A stretch of 64,000 nucleotides of DNA, taken from Photobacterium pectinilyticum (GTDB lineage Bacteria > Pseudomonadota > Gammaproteobacteria > Enterobacterales > Vibrionaceae). The stretch lies in contig NZ_JANEYT010000003.1 of assembly GCF_024357955.1 (NCBI RefSeq), positions 1 to 64,000 of the forward strand, in the 5' to 3' direction. Under the pieces are notes generated by a model that was not told the origin of the DNA, did not search any database, and was given only the letters and a program-made list of their open reading frames with translations. The position numbers and the translations under genes were made by a program. Of this stretch, positions 8,450-16,720 are shown piece by piece (position 1 is the stretch's first letter; the number at the start of each line of letters is the position of its first letter).

Positions 8450-8929
8450 ATGGAACAAATTTATTTTGCTGGTGGCTGCCTTTGGGGCGTTCAAGAATTT
8501 ATGAAGCACTTACCCGGAGTGATAACTACCGAAGCCGGTCGTGCCAATGGGACAGCCGATACGACCCAAAGCGATTACGATGGCTACGCCGAGTGTGTTT
8601 TGATTCAATTTAATGCTGAAGCCGTGACAGTTAAGCAATTGATGGCATTTTTCTTTGAGATCATTGACCCATACAGCGTCAATAAACAGGGTGAAGATGT
8701 AGGGAAAAAGTACCGTACTGGCGTGTATAGCAAGGACCCATCACATCTTGTTCAGGTCCGAGAATATATCGACTCGCGTAAGGATAGAGAGCGTATCGTT
8801 GTTGAGGTCATGCCGCTAACAAATTACGTTAAGAGTGATGAAGAGCACCAAGACAGACTAACGCATTTTCCTAATGATTACTGCCATATTCCGTTAGATC
8901 TGTTGCACAAGTACAAGCAATCCAACTGA
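8450..8929 (+). CDS. msrA: Peptide methionine (S)-S-oxide reductase, GCLWG subtype
   Basis: Repairs oxidised methionine. The catalytic Cys is residue 10 in GGCLWGVQEF; most MsrA proteins have GCFWG, so this one has Leu for Phe. Other family marks are YDGYAECV, DPYSVNKQGEDVG, KYRTGVYS and the C-terminal HFPNDYCHIP. The protein is 159 residues, near the short end for MsrA, and lacks the C-terminal tail with two resolving Cys found in the Escherichia coli enzyme; Cys in AEC and YCH could take that role. It is a single gene with a bidirectional terminator. Confidence 0.86.
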   Translation: MEQIYFAGGCLWGVQEFMKHLPGVITTEAGRANGTADTTQSDYDGYAECVLIQFNAEAVTVKQLMAFFFEIIDPYSVNKQGEDVGKKYRTGVYSKDPSHLVQVREYIDSRKDRERIVVEVMPLTNYVKSDEEHQDRLTHFPNDYCHIPLDLLHKYKQSN

Positions 8930-8940
8930 ATATATTGAAA

Positions 8941-8990
8941 AACCCGAATTGAACCTATTGATGCTTATAAGTTCTAATTCGGGCTTTTTA
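8941..8990. terminator. Bidirectional terminator between msrA and the trmY-like gene
   Basis: CCCGAATT (8943-8950) pairs with AATTCGGG (8976-8983), with additional pairing inside the loop. It is followed by CTTTTT on the plus strand and by T5 on the minus strand, so it can stop both converging genes. Confidence 0.8.
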
Positions 8991-9053
8991 AGTGCTAATT
9001 GCGACTTATTGAACTTGTTACCAAAGAATCTTTGCAAAGATTTATCGTAAAGA

Positions 9054-9650
9054 TTATTCGTAAAGATCCAGTTCATTGTGGATCAGTACCACACACTGTG
9101 ATGCGAAAATCATCTTTGGCCCAAGGCTAATCTTTTGTGTACCAAGGCGCTCCAGGCTCTTATAGGTTTTCTTCGGCATTGGGATATGATCGGTCAACAA
9201 GAAACAAGAGTTACCGCTGAACTCTTGTTCGCGAATCGATGTGCCTTTCTTGTCCATCATATAAAGTTGGTAATCTTCAGCGAGTTCTTTTACTAACTTT
9301 TCGAAGCTTTTGGTTTGAACGGTGATCCCCGGTTCAACTTGTCTCTCTTGCTCTTTGGTCATGCCACGTGAAGCGTCCAATGCTTTGGCAACCTTGGCGA
9401 GCAAGGCTTGCTCATGGAAGCCACCAATATTGGTCATCTCATTGGCAACAAAAGTCACTGTTCGAGAGAAGTCCTGCGTACTTTCCAATACCAAGTGTAC
9501 GATGACATCTTCGCGGTGCGATTGCGCGACAAAGATAGAATTCATTAGGGTGTGGGCCAAAATTTCGGTATGAGCTTCTTGGCCAACTGAAGCCAGTAGT
9601 TGCTGGCTGTCGGTAGGAGCGGATCTGGCTCGTAATACAAAGGCGCGCAT
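9054..9650 (-). CDS. TrmY-family (SPOUT) pseudouridine methyltransferase, putative
   Basis: The family methylates N1 of pseudouridine, at tRNA position 54 in archaea, using S-adenosylmethionine. The 198-residue protein starts MRAFVLRARSAPT as family members do, has HREDVIVHLVLES in the middle and ends with LLTDHIPMPKK and a LGPKMIFASQCVVLIHNELD stretch that forms the SPOUT knot. TrmY was first described in archaea; related genes are annotated as putative pseudouridine methyltransferases in Vibrionaceae. The bacterial substrate is unclear. AGGA lies about ten bases before the ATG. It is a single gene. Confidence 0.85.
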   Translation of the reverse strand: MRAFVLRARSAPTDSQQLLASVGQEAHTEILAHTLMNSIFVAQSHREDVIVHLVLESTQDFSRTVTFVANEMTNIGGFHEQALLAKVAKALDASRGMTKEQERQVEPGITVQTKSFEKLVKELAEDYQLYMMDKKGTSIREQEFSGNSCFLLTDHIPMPKKTYKSLERLGTQKISLGPKMIFASQCVVLIHNELDLYE

Positions 9651-9929
9651 TGAAGGGGGTCCTACTGATTAAATTACTTTTGAATCAATGTTCTGTTGTA
9701 TACAGACTTATTGTCGGGATACAGAGGTCAAGATTATCGCACCTTTGTTGTAGTATGTAACTGAAATAATGCGTATGAATAGCCTTCGAAACAGCAACTA
9801 ATGATAAAAAGGCCACCAGAGTGCTTTGAGAGGGATTGTGTATAGAATTGTTTCTCGAACCATTTTTATAGGTAAATCATCTTGTCTTGTGTCAGAATGC
9901 GCTGTCTCCACCAATAAGTCTGTAAAGTA

Positions 9930-10577
9930 ATGAATTATCAAGCTGCTATTTTCGATATGGATGGCTTGCTTCTCGATACAGAACGCGTTTGTATGCGTAT
10001 CTTTAAAGAAGCTTGCGAAGTACAAAACCTTCCCTTCCATGAAGATATTTACCTTTCAATCATTGGCCGTAATGCTGCTGGCATCGAGGCTATCTTTCGT
10101 AAAGCTTATGGCGATGACTTGGGCCGTCTGCATGAGGAATGGCGTATGCGCTATAATGCTGTGGTCAAACATCAAGCAATCCCTGTAAAAGAGGGTGTGA
10201 TAGAGCTTTTGGAGTGGTTGAAAGCTCAAGGAACACCTGTCGCTGTCGCGACCTCTACTGCTCATGAAGTTGCTAAGATAAAGTTAGAGTTGGCAGGCCT
10301 GACAAAGTACATTGATAACCTGACAACAGGTTGTGAAGTGGCAAATGGTAAGCCTCACCCAGAGATTTACCAACTGGCGGCTAGTCGTTTAAATGTTGAG
10401 CCTGAAAGTTGTCTTGCCTTCGAAGACTCTAATAATGGCGTACGATCGGCCGTTGCGGCGAACATGATGACGTTCCAGATCCCTGATTTGGTTGAACCTT
10501 GTGCCGAAGTACGCCAGTTCGGCCATGCGATTGTCCCTTCTCTTCACGAAGTACTTGCTAAGTTGAAAACAGCATAA
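9930..10577 (+). CDS. HAD-superfamily phosphatase / beta-phosphoglucomutase-like
   Basis: A subfamily IA haloacid dehalogenase-type hydrolase of 215 residues. The nucleophile Asp9 and acid/base Asp11 lie in FDMDGLLLDTE; motif II is VATST; motif III Lys is in GKPHPEIY; motif IV is FEDSNNGVRSAVAANM. The helical cap (residues 15-80) is the type that acts on small sugar phosphates. The exact substrate cannot be told. It is a single gene with a hairpin just after the stop. Confidence 0.92.
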   Translation: MNYQAAIFDMDGLLLDTERVCMRIFKEACEVQNLPFHEDIYLSIIGRNAAGIEAIFRKAYGDDLGRLHEEWRMRYNAVVKHQAIPVKEGVIELLEWLKAQGTPVAVATSTAHEVAKIKLELAGLTKYIDNLTTGCEVANGKPHPEIYQLAASRLNVEPESCLAFEDSNNGVRSAVAANMMTFQIPDLVEPCAEVRQFGHAIVPSLHEVLAKLKTA

Positions 10578-10587
10578 CTAAATATTG

Positions 10588-10616
10588 GTGCCTCTGTGAT
10601 TCCACAGCGGCACTTT
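10588..10616. terminator. Hairpin between convergent genes
   Basis: GTGCC-T-CTGTG pairs with CACAG-C-GGCAC across a 4-base loop, with one internal mismatch, followed by only TTT. It is a probable terminator shared by the HAD and lactonase genes. Confidence 0.5.
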
Positions 10617-10653
10617 CCTATTTGCTCACCCTGTTTCTACAAGATTTAACACT

Positions 10654-11688
10654 TCAATTAGTCACTTCAGCCAAACAAATGGGGGCATCTATGCGGCATT
10701 GATATCCCGTTGGCGCTATTTCTCCTGTCTCTGTATTTCGATGAAAGCTGACTATATTGTCAGAGAATAGATTGGCCACGATTAACCAATTGCCATCAGA
10801 AGATAGAGTAAAGTCTCTTGGGTGATTCCCTAAACAATCAAATGCATTGAGTCTTGAAGGGGTATCACCTGAGACCTTAAAAATACTGATTAGATTTTGA
10901 GATCTGCAAGATACATAAATAAATTTTTCATCAGGAGATAGCCGTATTGCGGAGGCTGCTTCACCATTTACCTCATTCAATAACAGCGAGCATTCATATG
11001 AAACATCCCAAATGCCGTTATTTTGGGTTAGGACTACAAGTGTTTCGTTTAGTTCGCATACCACGTATGCACGTGTTTCATTTTGGTTAAAGACAAGATG
11101 GCGAGGCCCAGAGCCTGCTGGCATGATGACACTTTGGTCTAAGGTAAAGCTGTGCGTGTCTTTTTGGTTATCATAGTGATAAAAATGGATACTATCCGTC
11201 CCTAGATCAACTGAAACCAAATGGTTCGTTTTCTTTAAAAAAGTAACTTGATGCGCATGGGCGGATTGTTGGCGTTCGGTATGAGGTCCGCTACCTTGCT
11301 CAAAGAGTTCTGTAATCACATGTATAGGCCTACCAGCTTCATCAAGTTGATATACAGACACATTACCTGAACCATAATTTGCAACGGCGAGGTAAGGGGC
11401 TTTAACATCAATGTGGCAAGGGTAATCCCCAGAAATAGGTAGATAAATATTGCCAATACTTGATTTGAAGTAGAGTGCAGCACCTTCTTGTTGTGATATT
11501 TCACTAAAGCTATAGAGCCCATCCTCTGTAGACGCTAGGTAAGTAGGGTTTCGCAAATATGCTAAATCTTCCTGTCGGTATAGCTGACCCGTTTTAGGGT
11601 CTAATGTGATGTGCGCAATACCTTCGCTAGTGCTCGGTGTATCCGTGTAGGTGCCAACATAAAAGTGCAGATGGTCATTAGTTGTCAT
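10654..11688 (-). CDS. Beta-propeller lactonase (6-phosphogluconolactonase-like)
   Basis: A 344-residue member of the seven-bladed propeller lactonase family (COG2706, E. coli Pgl type), which opens sugar lactones. It begins with the family's FYVGTYTD motif, contains repeated blades with ending patterns such as LAVANYGSGNVSVY, and has the conserved SGPRHLVFNQNETRAYVVCEL and GNHPRDFTLSSDGNWLIVAN stretches. No signal peptide, so it is cytoplasmic. A role in the pentose phosphate pathway is possible, but some family members act on other lactones. Confidence 0.9.
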   Translation of the reverse strand: MTTNDHLHFYVGTYTDTPSTSEGIAHITLDPKTGQLYRQEDLAYLRNPTYLASTEDGLYSFSEISQQEGAALYFKSSIGNIYLPISGDYPCHIDVKAPYLAVANYGSGNVSVYQLDEAGRPIHVITELFEQGSGPHTERQQSAHAHQVTFLKKTNHLVSVDLGTDSIHFYHYDNQKDTHSFTLDQSVIMPAGSGPRHLVFNQNETRAYVVCELNETLVVLTQNNGIWDVSYECSLLLNEVNGEAASAIRLSPDEKFIYVSCRSQNLISIFKVSGDTPSRLNAFDCLGNHPRDFTLSSDGNWLIVANLFSDNIVSFHRNTETGEIAPTGYQCRIDAPICLAEVTN

Positions 11689-11951
11689 AAATAAGCCTGA
11701 AAGATGTATAAAAAACTGTCAGTTACCATGCCGTCTAGCTACTGAGACAGCAATACTGAATAACAATCAATTGGTTAAAGTGTGAAGTAGTTGACGAGTA
11801 CAGGTAAAGTGTTGCTAGGTTTTCTTTGTCTGAGTGGGTAGGAAATTGAAACAATCAATATTGTAAAAACGAAAAAAGGCCGATTGGGTATATAGTTTAT
11901 TAGCAAGAACAGTCGTCTTTGAATAAAGATCTTACTCATCCAGAAGGTAGA

Positions 11952-13082
11952 ATGATGGAAAACGATAATGAAAAATTAAAGCAAATACTGACCAAAGCAT
12001 TTACGGCTTCGTTGATACATTTTTCCGTAATCGCATTTATTGTCTTGGTTTGTTTCTGGGCATTCATGCCGTTTCTTCCTATCCTGATGTGGGCACTGGT
12101 CCTTGCCATTGCACTTTATCCCGTTCGACAATTTTTGGGCGCAAAACTTGGTTGGTCAGCCGCACGGGCATCGACGCTAATCGCCATTGTTGGTGTTCTG
12201 CTATTAGGTGTTCCCACCGCAATGGTCGGGAATTCATTTGCATCTAAAATTTTTGGTACTTATGAATCTTATGAAGCTGGGGAACTGGTCGTTCCGAAAC
12301 CTACGGAAAGTGTTAAAGAATGGCCGTTGATTGGTGAAAAAATGCATGATGCTTGGGATGAAGCAGCTGCTGATTTACCGAGGTTTGTCGAAAAACGGCA
12401 GCCGCAGCTTAAGAATTTATCGAGTTGGTTTCTTGAAAGAGCTAGTGGAGCGGCAAGAAGTGTTTTCATATTGATTGGTGCAATTATCATTGCTGGTATC
12501 ATGTTGGCTTGGGCGGAGCCTGGCAGCCATTCTATGCGGCGTATTTTCATCAGCTTTTCCGATAATGTTAGAGGGCCTGAATTACACACATTAACCACTG
12601 CGACAATTAGGCAGGTGGCTGTAGGTATCATCGGTATCGCGTTTTTGACTGCGATAATTTTTGGGGCCACTGTCGCGCTATCTGGTGTACCTGCCGCAGC
12701 TTTGTTCACTCTCATTGCGTTAATTTTTGCCATTATGCAGCTACCGGTAACGATTGTGGCGCTTGTTGTCGTGGCAATACTCTGGTCTAGCGGTGATTCA
12801 TCGACATTACACAATTCGATCTTTACCGTGTTGATCATTGCGGCCAGTTTGGTCGATAACTTCTTAAAACCAATGATCCTTGGCAGAGGGCTTGAGGTGC
12901 CGATGCCTGTTGTGTTGATAGGTGCTATCGGAGGCATGATGTCAGGCGGTATATTAGGTATGTTTATTGGTGCTGCTTTTCTTTCTGCTGGTTATCAGGT
13001 CTTTATGAAGTGGGTGGAATCTGAGAGTGAAGGGGCAGAAATCACTAATGATAAGAAAGAGATAACAGAAGACGAGGGTTAA
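11952..13082 (+). CDS. AI-2E/PerM-family membrane protein
   Basis: A 376-residue inner-membrane protein of the AI-2E transporter (UPF0118/PerM) family. It has two N-terminal membrane segments, a large soluble loop (about residues 90-180), then five or so segments; family signatures include PFLPILMWALVLAIALYP, LPVTIVALVVVA, DNFLKPMILGRG and GAIGGMMSGGILGMFIG. Family members have been proposed to move autoinducer-2 or sodium ions; which applies here is unknown. The ATG at 11952 follows AAGG at 5-6 bases; an in-frame TTG at 11919 has no ribosome site. Confidence 0.88.
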   Translation: MMENDNEKLKQILTKAFTASLIHFSVIAFIVLVCFWAFMPFLPILMWALVLAIALYPVRQFLGAKLGWSAARASTLIAIVGVLLLGVPTAMVGNSFASKIFGTYESYEAGELVVPKPTESVKEWPLIGEKMHDAWDEAAADLPRFVEKRQPQLKNLSSWFLERASGAARSVFILIGAIIIAGIMLAWAEPGSHSMRRIFISFSDNVRGPELHTLTTATIRQVAVGIIGIAFLTAIIFGATVALSGVPAAALFTLIALIFAIMQLPVTIVALVVVAILWSSGDSSTLHNSIFTVLIIAASLVDNFLKPMILGRGLEVPMPVVLIGAIGGMMSGGILGMFIGAAFLSAGYQVFMKWVESESEGAEITNDKKEITEDEG

Positions 13083-13157
13083 CTAACCGCTTATAATCAA
13101 ACCTTGCCGTCTTGATATGGACTAAATGAAATGGATAATAAAAAGGAAAGGATATAA

Positions 13158-14690
13158 ATGCCAGTGCTCCAACGCATTAGTGTAATCATGTTCTTCGTTG
13201 CAATTATTAACGGTTGTACGTCCCTCCCCAAGGAAATTGAACACCTACCTGAACCGCCGGTCTCCCCATTAACGAGCACATTGTCCAACTTGACAGACAC
13301 ATATCGACCAGAGCAGCCTAAGCAAAGAACGAGTGCGGTACTGTTGCAGGATACAGGTTGGGATGCACTGGCACAGCGATTAGCACTCATCGAAACAGCT
13401 GAACACAGTATCGATATTCAGTATTACATATGGAATTCTGACGTGTCGGGCAAATACTTGGCAAAACGCCTGATAGTGGCTGCTGATCGCGGCGTTCAAG
13501 TACGTGTAATGCTTGATGATATTAACCTCAATGAACGAGAAGACCTATTAGAAGTACTAGATTCGCACCCTCACATAGAGATCCGCATATTTAATCCGAT
13601 CCCCACTCGTCGTGGAGTAACAAAGTGGCTTACCTTTTTAGGTGATTTTGATCGCTTAAACCGCCGTATGCACAATAAGTCATTCACTGTTGACGGTGCT
13701 GTGTCGGTTGTTGGGGGACGTAATATTGGTGATGAATATTTTGATCTGTCTGATGAAATTAATTTCCGTGACCGTGATGTACTGGTAATGGGATCGGTGG
13801 TAAACGAAATCCAAGCGAGTTTCGGTGAGTATTGGGATAGCCGCTGGTCATACCCTGTTAGCTTGCTGAGTGGGGAAGCTTCAACAGAACTACCAGAATT
13901 AAATACGATTCTAGTTCCCCGTTATAAGGAATACCCGGCTTTACCTGAGGGAAGAGATGTAGCAAAAACTTTCTTAAAGCACACAATGGACGAGATGACT
14001 TGGGTTCAAGCTCGCTATATTTCTGACCAGCCCGTACCTGTTGATGTCGGTAACACCAGCGAGCCAAAGGATACGGCTAGGTTGTTGGCCAAATTATCTA
14101 ATATATCTAGGCAAGAAATGCTAGTGGAATCGGCATATCTGATATTTGATGATCGTCAATTGGATAAGCTGCAGTTAATAACAAATAATGGCACCGAGAT
14201 TAAAGTTATCACTAACTCAATGGTTTCTAATGACCTTGTCACTAACCATTCTGGTTATGCAGGCCGCCGACAAGATATGCTTGATCACGGTTTAAAGCTG
14301 TTTGAGTTAAAACCAGATACGCAATTGTGTGTGGAATCGACGAGAGATGAATCAAAATGTGCACCAGAAACGGCCTATGGCTTACATGCGAAGTCTGTTG
14401 TTTTTGATAGGGAAGTGGCTGTAATTGGTTCTTTTAATTTCAACTTACGCTCAACCTACCTCAATACAGAATCGATTCTGGTGGTTGAAGATGAGCGCAT
14501 CGCTGAACGTCTGGCTGATGATATTGAGCAGGCGATGGACGAAGATAATAGTTGGCGATTGAAATTAGATAAAGGTGACATCCATTGGTATTCCGGCTCA
14601 GAAAGTTGGAGCAGCGAACCAGAGGCTGGCCAGTGGGAACAACTTCAATCACGCTTTTTGCAGTTATTTCCGATAGAGAAATACTTGTGA
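13158..14690 (+). CDS. Phospholipase D-family lipoprotein, ClsC (YmdC)-like
   Basis: Two complete HKD motifs are visible: HNKSFTVD near residue 172 and HAKSVVFD near residue 413, each followed by Gly/Ser-Phe-Asn type residues (GGRNIGD, GSFNFNLRS). The layout and the GGRNIGDEYFD stretch match ClsC-type cardiolipin synthases, which join phosphatidylethanolamine and phosphatidylglycerol. Unlike E. coli YmdC, the N-terminus is a lipoprotein signal: IINGC with Cys20 as the lipidated residue. Asp does not occupy position +2, so outer-membrane sorting is expected. AAAGGA precedes the ATG. No ymdB-like partner is adjacent. Phospholipase rather than synthase activity is possible. Confidence 0.9.
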   Translation: MPVLQRISVIMFFVAIINGCTSLPKEIEHLPEPPVSPLTSTLSNLTDTYRPEQPKQRTSAVLLQDTGWDALAQRLALIETAEHSIDIQYYIWNSDVSGKYLAKRLIVAADRGVQVRVMLDDINLNEREDLLEVLDSHPHIEIRIFNPIPTRRGVTKWLTFLGDFDRLNRRMHNKSFTVDGAVSVVGGRNIGDEYFDLSDEINFRDRDVLVMGSVVNEIQASFGEYWDSRWSYPVSLLSGEASTELPELNTILVPRYKEYPALPEGRDVAKTFLKHTMDEMTWVQARYISDQPVPVDVGNTSEPKDTARLLAKLSNISRQEMLVESAYLIFDDRQLDKLQLITNNGTEIKVITNSMVSNDLVTNHSGYAGRRQDMLDHGLKLFELKPDTQLCVESTRDESKCAPETAYGLHAKSVVFDREVAVIGSFNFNLRSTYLNTESILVVEDERIAERLADDIEQAMDEDNSWRLKLDKGDIHWYSGSESWSSEPEAGQWEQLQSRFLQLFPIEKYL

Positions 14691-14975
14691 ATTAGGTTGT
14701 AACGTTCATTCATTCTAAATGAATTGCGCTATAAAAGTTTCAATAATTATTTACCTGTAAAGTTGTTCGAGGCCCACCACTATACGTTAGTGTATTGGTG
14801 TTCTTCATTATTCTGGCTATTTATGTATATATGAGTGATTGTTTACCAACAGTTTAGTCTTATCCCTTGTGTTTAGATTTTTAGCTCTATAGTGTATAAA
14901 TGATACTTTCATTACCATAATGAAATATGTCAGTAGACTAAAAAATAAAGATAACAGTTTAAGGAAAAGCTGATT

Positions 14976-15509
14976 ATGTACCCGTTTTTACGTTTAGCAA
15001 AAGTGTTATGGCAAGCCAAGCGCAGTTCCCCGGTTCACCTAACTGACAAAAATGAAATTTCATTCTCATGCCACCCATGGGACCTCGATATCTTTAATGA
15101 AATGAACAATGGTCGAGTCCTCACCCTTTATGATTTGGGGCGTACTGAACTTGGAATTCGCTGTGGGTTGATGAAGGTACTGGCGAAAAAGCGTTGGGCT
15201 TTGGTCGTGGCAGGCAGTTCAGTGCGTTATCGCAAACGTATTCATATGTTTCACAAAGTGAAAATGTACTCACAGTGCGTAGGCTGGGATGATAAGTGGT
15301 TGTATGTTGAGCAATCAATGTGGGTTGATGGAAAACCGTGCTCTTCTGTGTTAATTCGAGCCGGTGTAACATCTAAAAGTGGTTTGGTTTCACCGCAACA
15401 TTTACTCGAAGCGATGGATGCGCCAGTTAATACACCTATTCTTCCTCAGTGGGTTACAGAGTGGATTGATTCAGAGCAGCATAGGCCTTGGCCACCGATC
15501 GGTGAATGA
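14976..15509 (+). CDS. Acyl-CoA thioesterase family protein (hotdog fold)
   Basis: A 177-residue 4HBT-like hotdog protein that probably hydrolyses acyl-CoA thioesters. The central segment PWDLDIFNEMNNGRVLTLYD contains the Asp/Asn positions that carry catalysis in this group, followed by the long helix and strands (YRKRIHMFHKVKMYSQCVGWD) typical of THEM6-like members. No signal peptide. AAGGA precedes the ATG by about 10 bases. It stands upstream of the efflux-operon scar but is itself intact. Confidence 0.85.
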   Translation: MYPFLRLAKVLWQAKRSSPVHLTDKNEISFSCHPWDLDIFNEMNNGRVLTLYDLGRTELGIRCGLMKVLAKKRWALVVAGSSVRYRKRIHMFHKVKMYSQCVGWDDKWLYVEQSMWVDGKPCSSVLIRAGVTSKSGLVSPQHLLEAMDAPVNTPILPQWVTEWIDSEQHRPWPPIGE

Positions 15510-15604
15510 TAATTAAGATATCCAATGGGGTTAACGCTTGCGAACAATTAAAACTACCTTAACCCCCTTATTAACCCTCATGTCGCTATCTTATCCGCAT
15601 TGTA

Positions 15605-15773
15605 GTGGGAGGTAGCATTAATGATGTTTCGATATTCACTGGTTTCTCTTGCGAAAGGTCCGAGGGAAGTAATGAGAGCTACAATGCTGATCTAACCGTC
15701 AGCTGGGAGCTGGATATATGGCAACGACTTTCTGATGTTACTGGTGCATCCCAAAAAGATGTCGCTGCAAATC
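15605..15773 (+). pseudogene. Remnant of an outer-membrane efflux protein (NodT/OprM type)
   Basis: About 56 codons read SYNADLTVSWELDIWQRL and SDVTGASQKDVAA. This is the characteristic middle stretch of NodT-family TolC-like channels (the family pattern is SWELDxWGR). Everything before and after it is missing. The frame continues only as nonsense after about 15773, where the RND permease remnant begins in another frame. The surviving piece cannot make a channel. Confidence 0.7.
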
Positions 15774-15953
15774 ATGCAAGCACAGTTCTTGATACCGGCA
15801 GCAGCGGCTCTGGGTTACGGGATTTTGTTTGCAACTGTGATCACTTTAATGTTAACACCATCATTATTGATGATTCAAAATGATGTAAAACAACTGATTA
15901 ACAAAGTGAAATGTCGTATGAAAGCGGATAACTCACCGCTGGAATTGGCTTGA
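15774..15953 (+). pseudogene. Remnant: C-terminus of an RND efflux permease
   Basis: About 60 codons ending at TGA 15951-15953 read AQFLIPAAAALGYGILFATV and then ITLMLTPSLLMI plus a basic tail. This matches the last membrane helix and cytoplasmic tail of AcrB-type RND pumps (family pattern LGFGILFATVITLxLVP). It is joined directly to the outer-membrane channel remnant, so a deletion removed most of both genes. The original C-terminal end and stop seem preserved. Confidence 0.75.
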
Positions 15954-16023
15954 TCCGTCAACTTTATATAGCCTCGTAGTTACACTGCGGGGCATTATTT
16001 AAAGCATAACAAGGGAATCCATC

Positions 16024-16710
16024 ATGGCCGATAACTTGCAACTCTTGCTGGTCGAAGATGACATAGATTTGGCCAAAGCGGTTATTGATTACCTAGAGCT
16101 GGAAGGAATCCAGTGTGACCATGCGGCGAATGGACTGTCCGGTCATCAGCTTATTACGTCCAACCATTACGATGTTGTGGTATTGGACCTCAACTTACCC
16201 AAGATGAATGGCCTTGAAGTGTGTGAGCGTATTCGTGCTCAAGGGATCGATGTACCGATACTGATGTTGACCGCCCGCGATACCCTAGACGACAAACTAA
16301 CCGGCTTTTCGAAAGGTGCGGATGACTACTTGGTCAAGCCGTTCGCCATGGAAGAGCTGATTGTTCGGTCACAAGTACTTGCTCGCCGCCGTAGCGGGCA
16401 GATCAGCAAGCTTGTAGTGGAAGATCTAGAGCTCGACTTACAGAAAAAAAGGGCCACCAAGGCCGGGGAGCCCATAAAGCTTTCACCTATTGGGTTTAAG
16501 TTACTCGAGTGCTTAATGCGGGATAGCCCTAATCCAGTCTCTCGAGGGACATTGATGCAAGCCGTATGGGGAGATGAGCAACCCGACAGTAATAGCTTGA
16601 AAGTACATATGTTCAATGTGCGAAAAGCGGTGGACGCCAACGCTGAGAATAAATTAATACACACCATAACCGGCCATGGCTTTGCGTTGAAAAAGTCTGA
16701 AATAGAGTGA
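16024..16710 (+). CDS. OmpR-family response regulator
   Basis: A 228-residue two-domain regulator. The receiver domain (1-118) has the acidic pair ED at 11-12, phospho-acceptor Asp55 in VVLDLNLP, Thr in MLTARD and Lys in YLVKPF. The C-terminal winged helix (about 128-225) binds DNA. AAGGGA precedes the ATG. The histidine kinase gene follows after 10 bases, forming an operon. The efflux remnants end 70 bases upstream, so this pair probably once controlled that pump and now may control other targets. Confidence 0.95.
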   Translation: MADNLQLLLVEDDIDLAKAVIDYLELEGIQCDHAANGLSGHQLITSNHYDVVVLDLNLPKMNGLEVCERIRAQGIDVPILMLTARDTLDDKLTGFSKGADDYLVKPFAMEELIVRSQVLARRRSGQISKLVVEDLELDLQKKRATKAGEPIKLSPIGFKLLECLMRDSPNPVSRGTLMQAVWGDEQPDSNSLKVHMFNVRKAVDANAENKLIHTITGHGFALKKSEIE

Positions 16711-16720
16711 GTGACAAGTA

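Noticed and set aside
12269..12937. 222-codon minus-strand frame inside the AI-2E-type gene
   Set aside because: It is the antisense of a well-supported membrane protein; its Ala/Ile/Met-rich composition reflects the reverse of hydrophobic codons.
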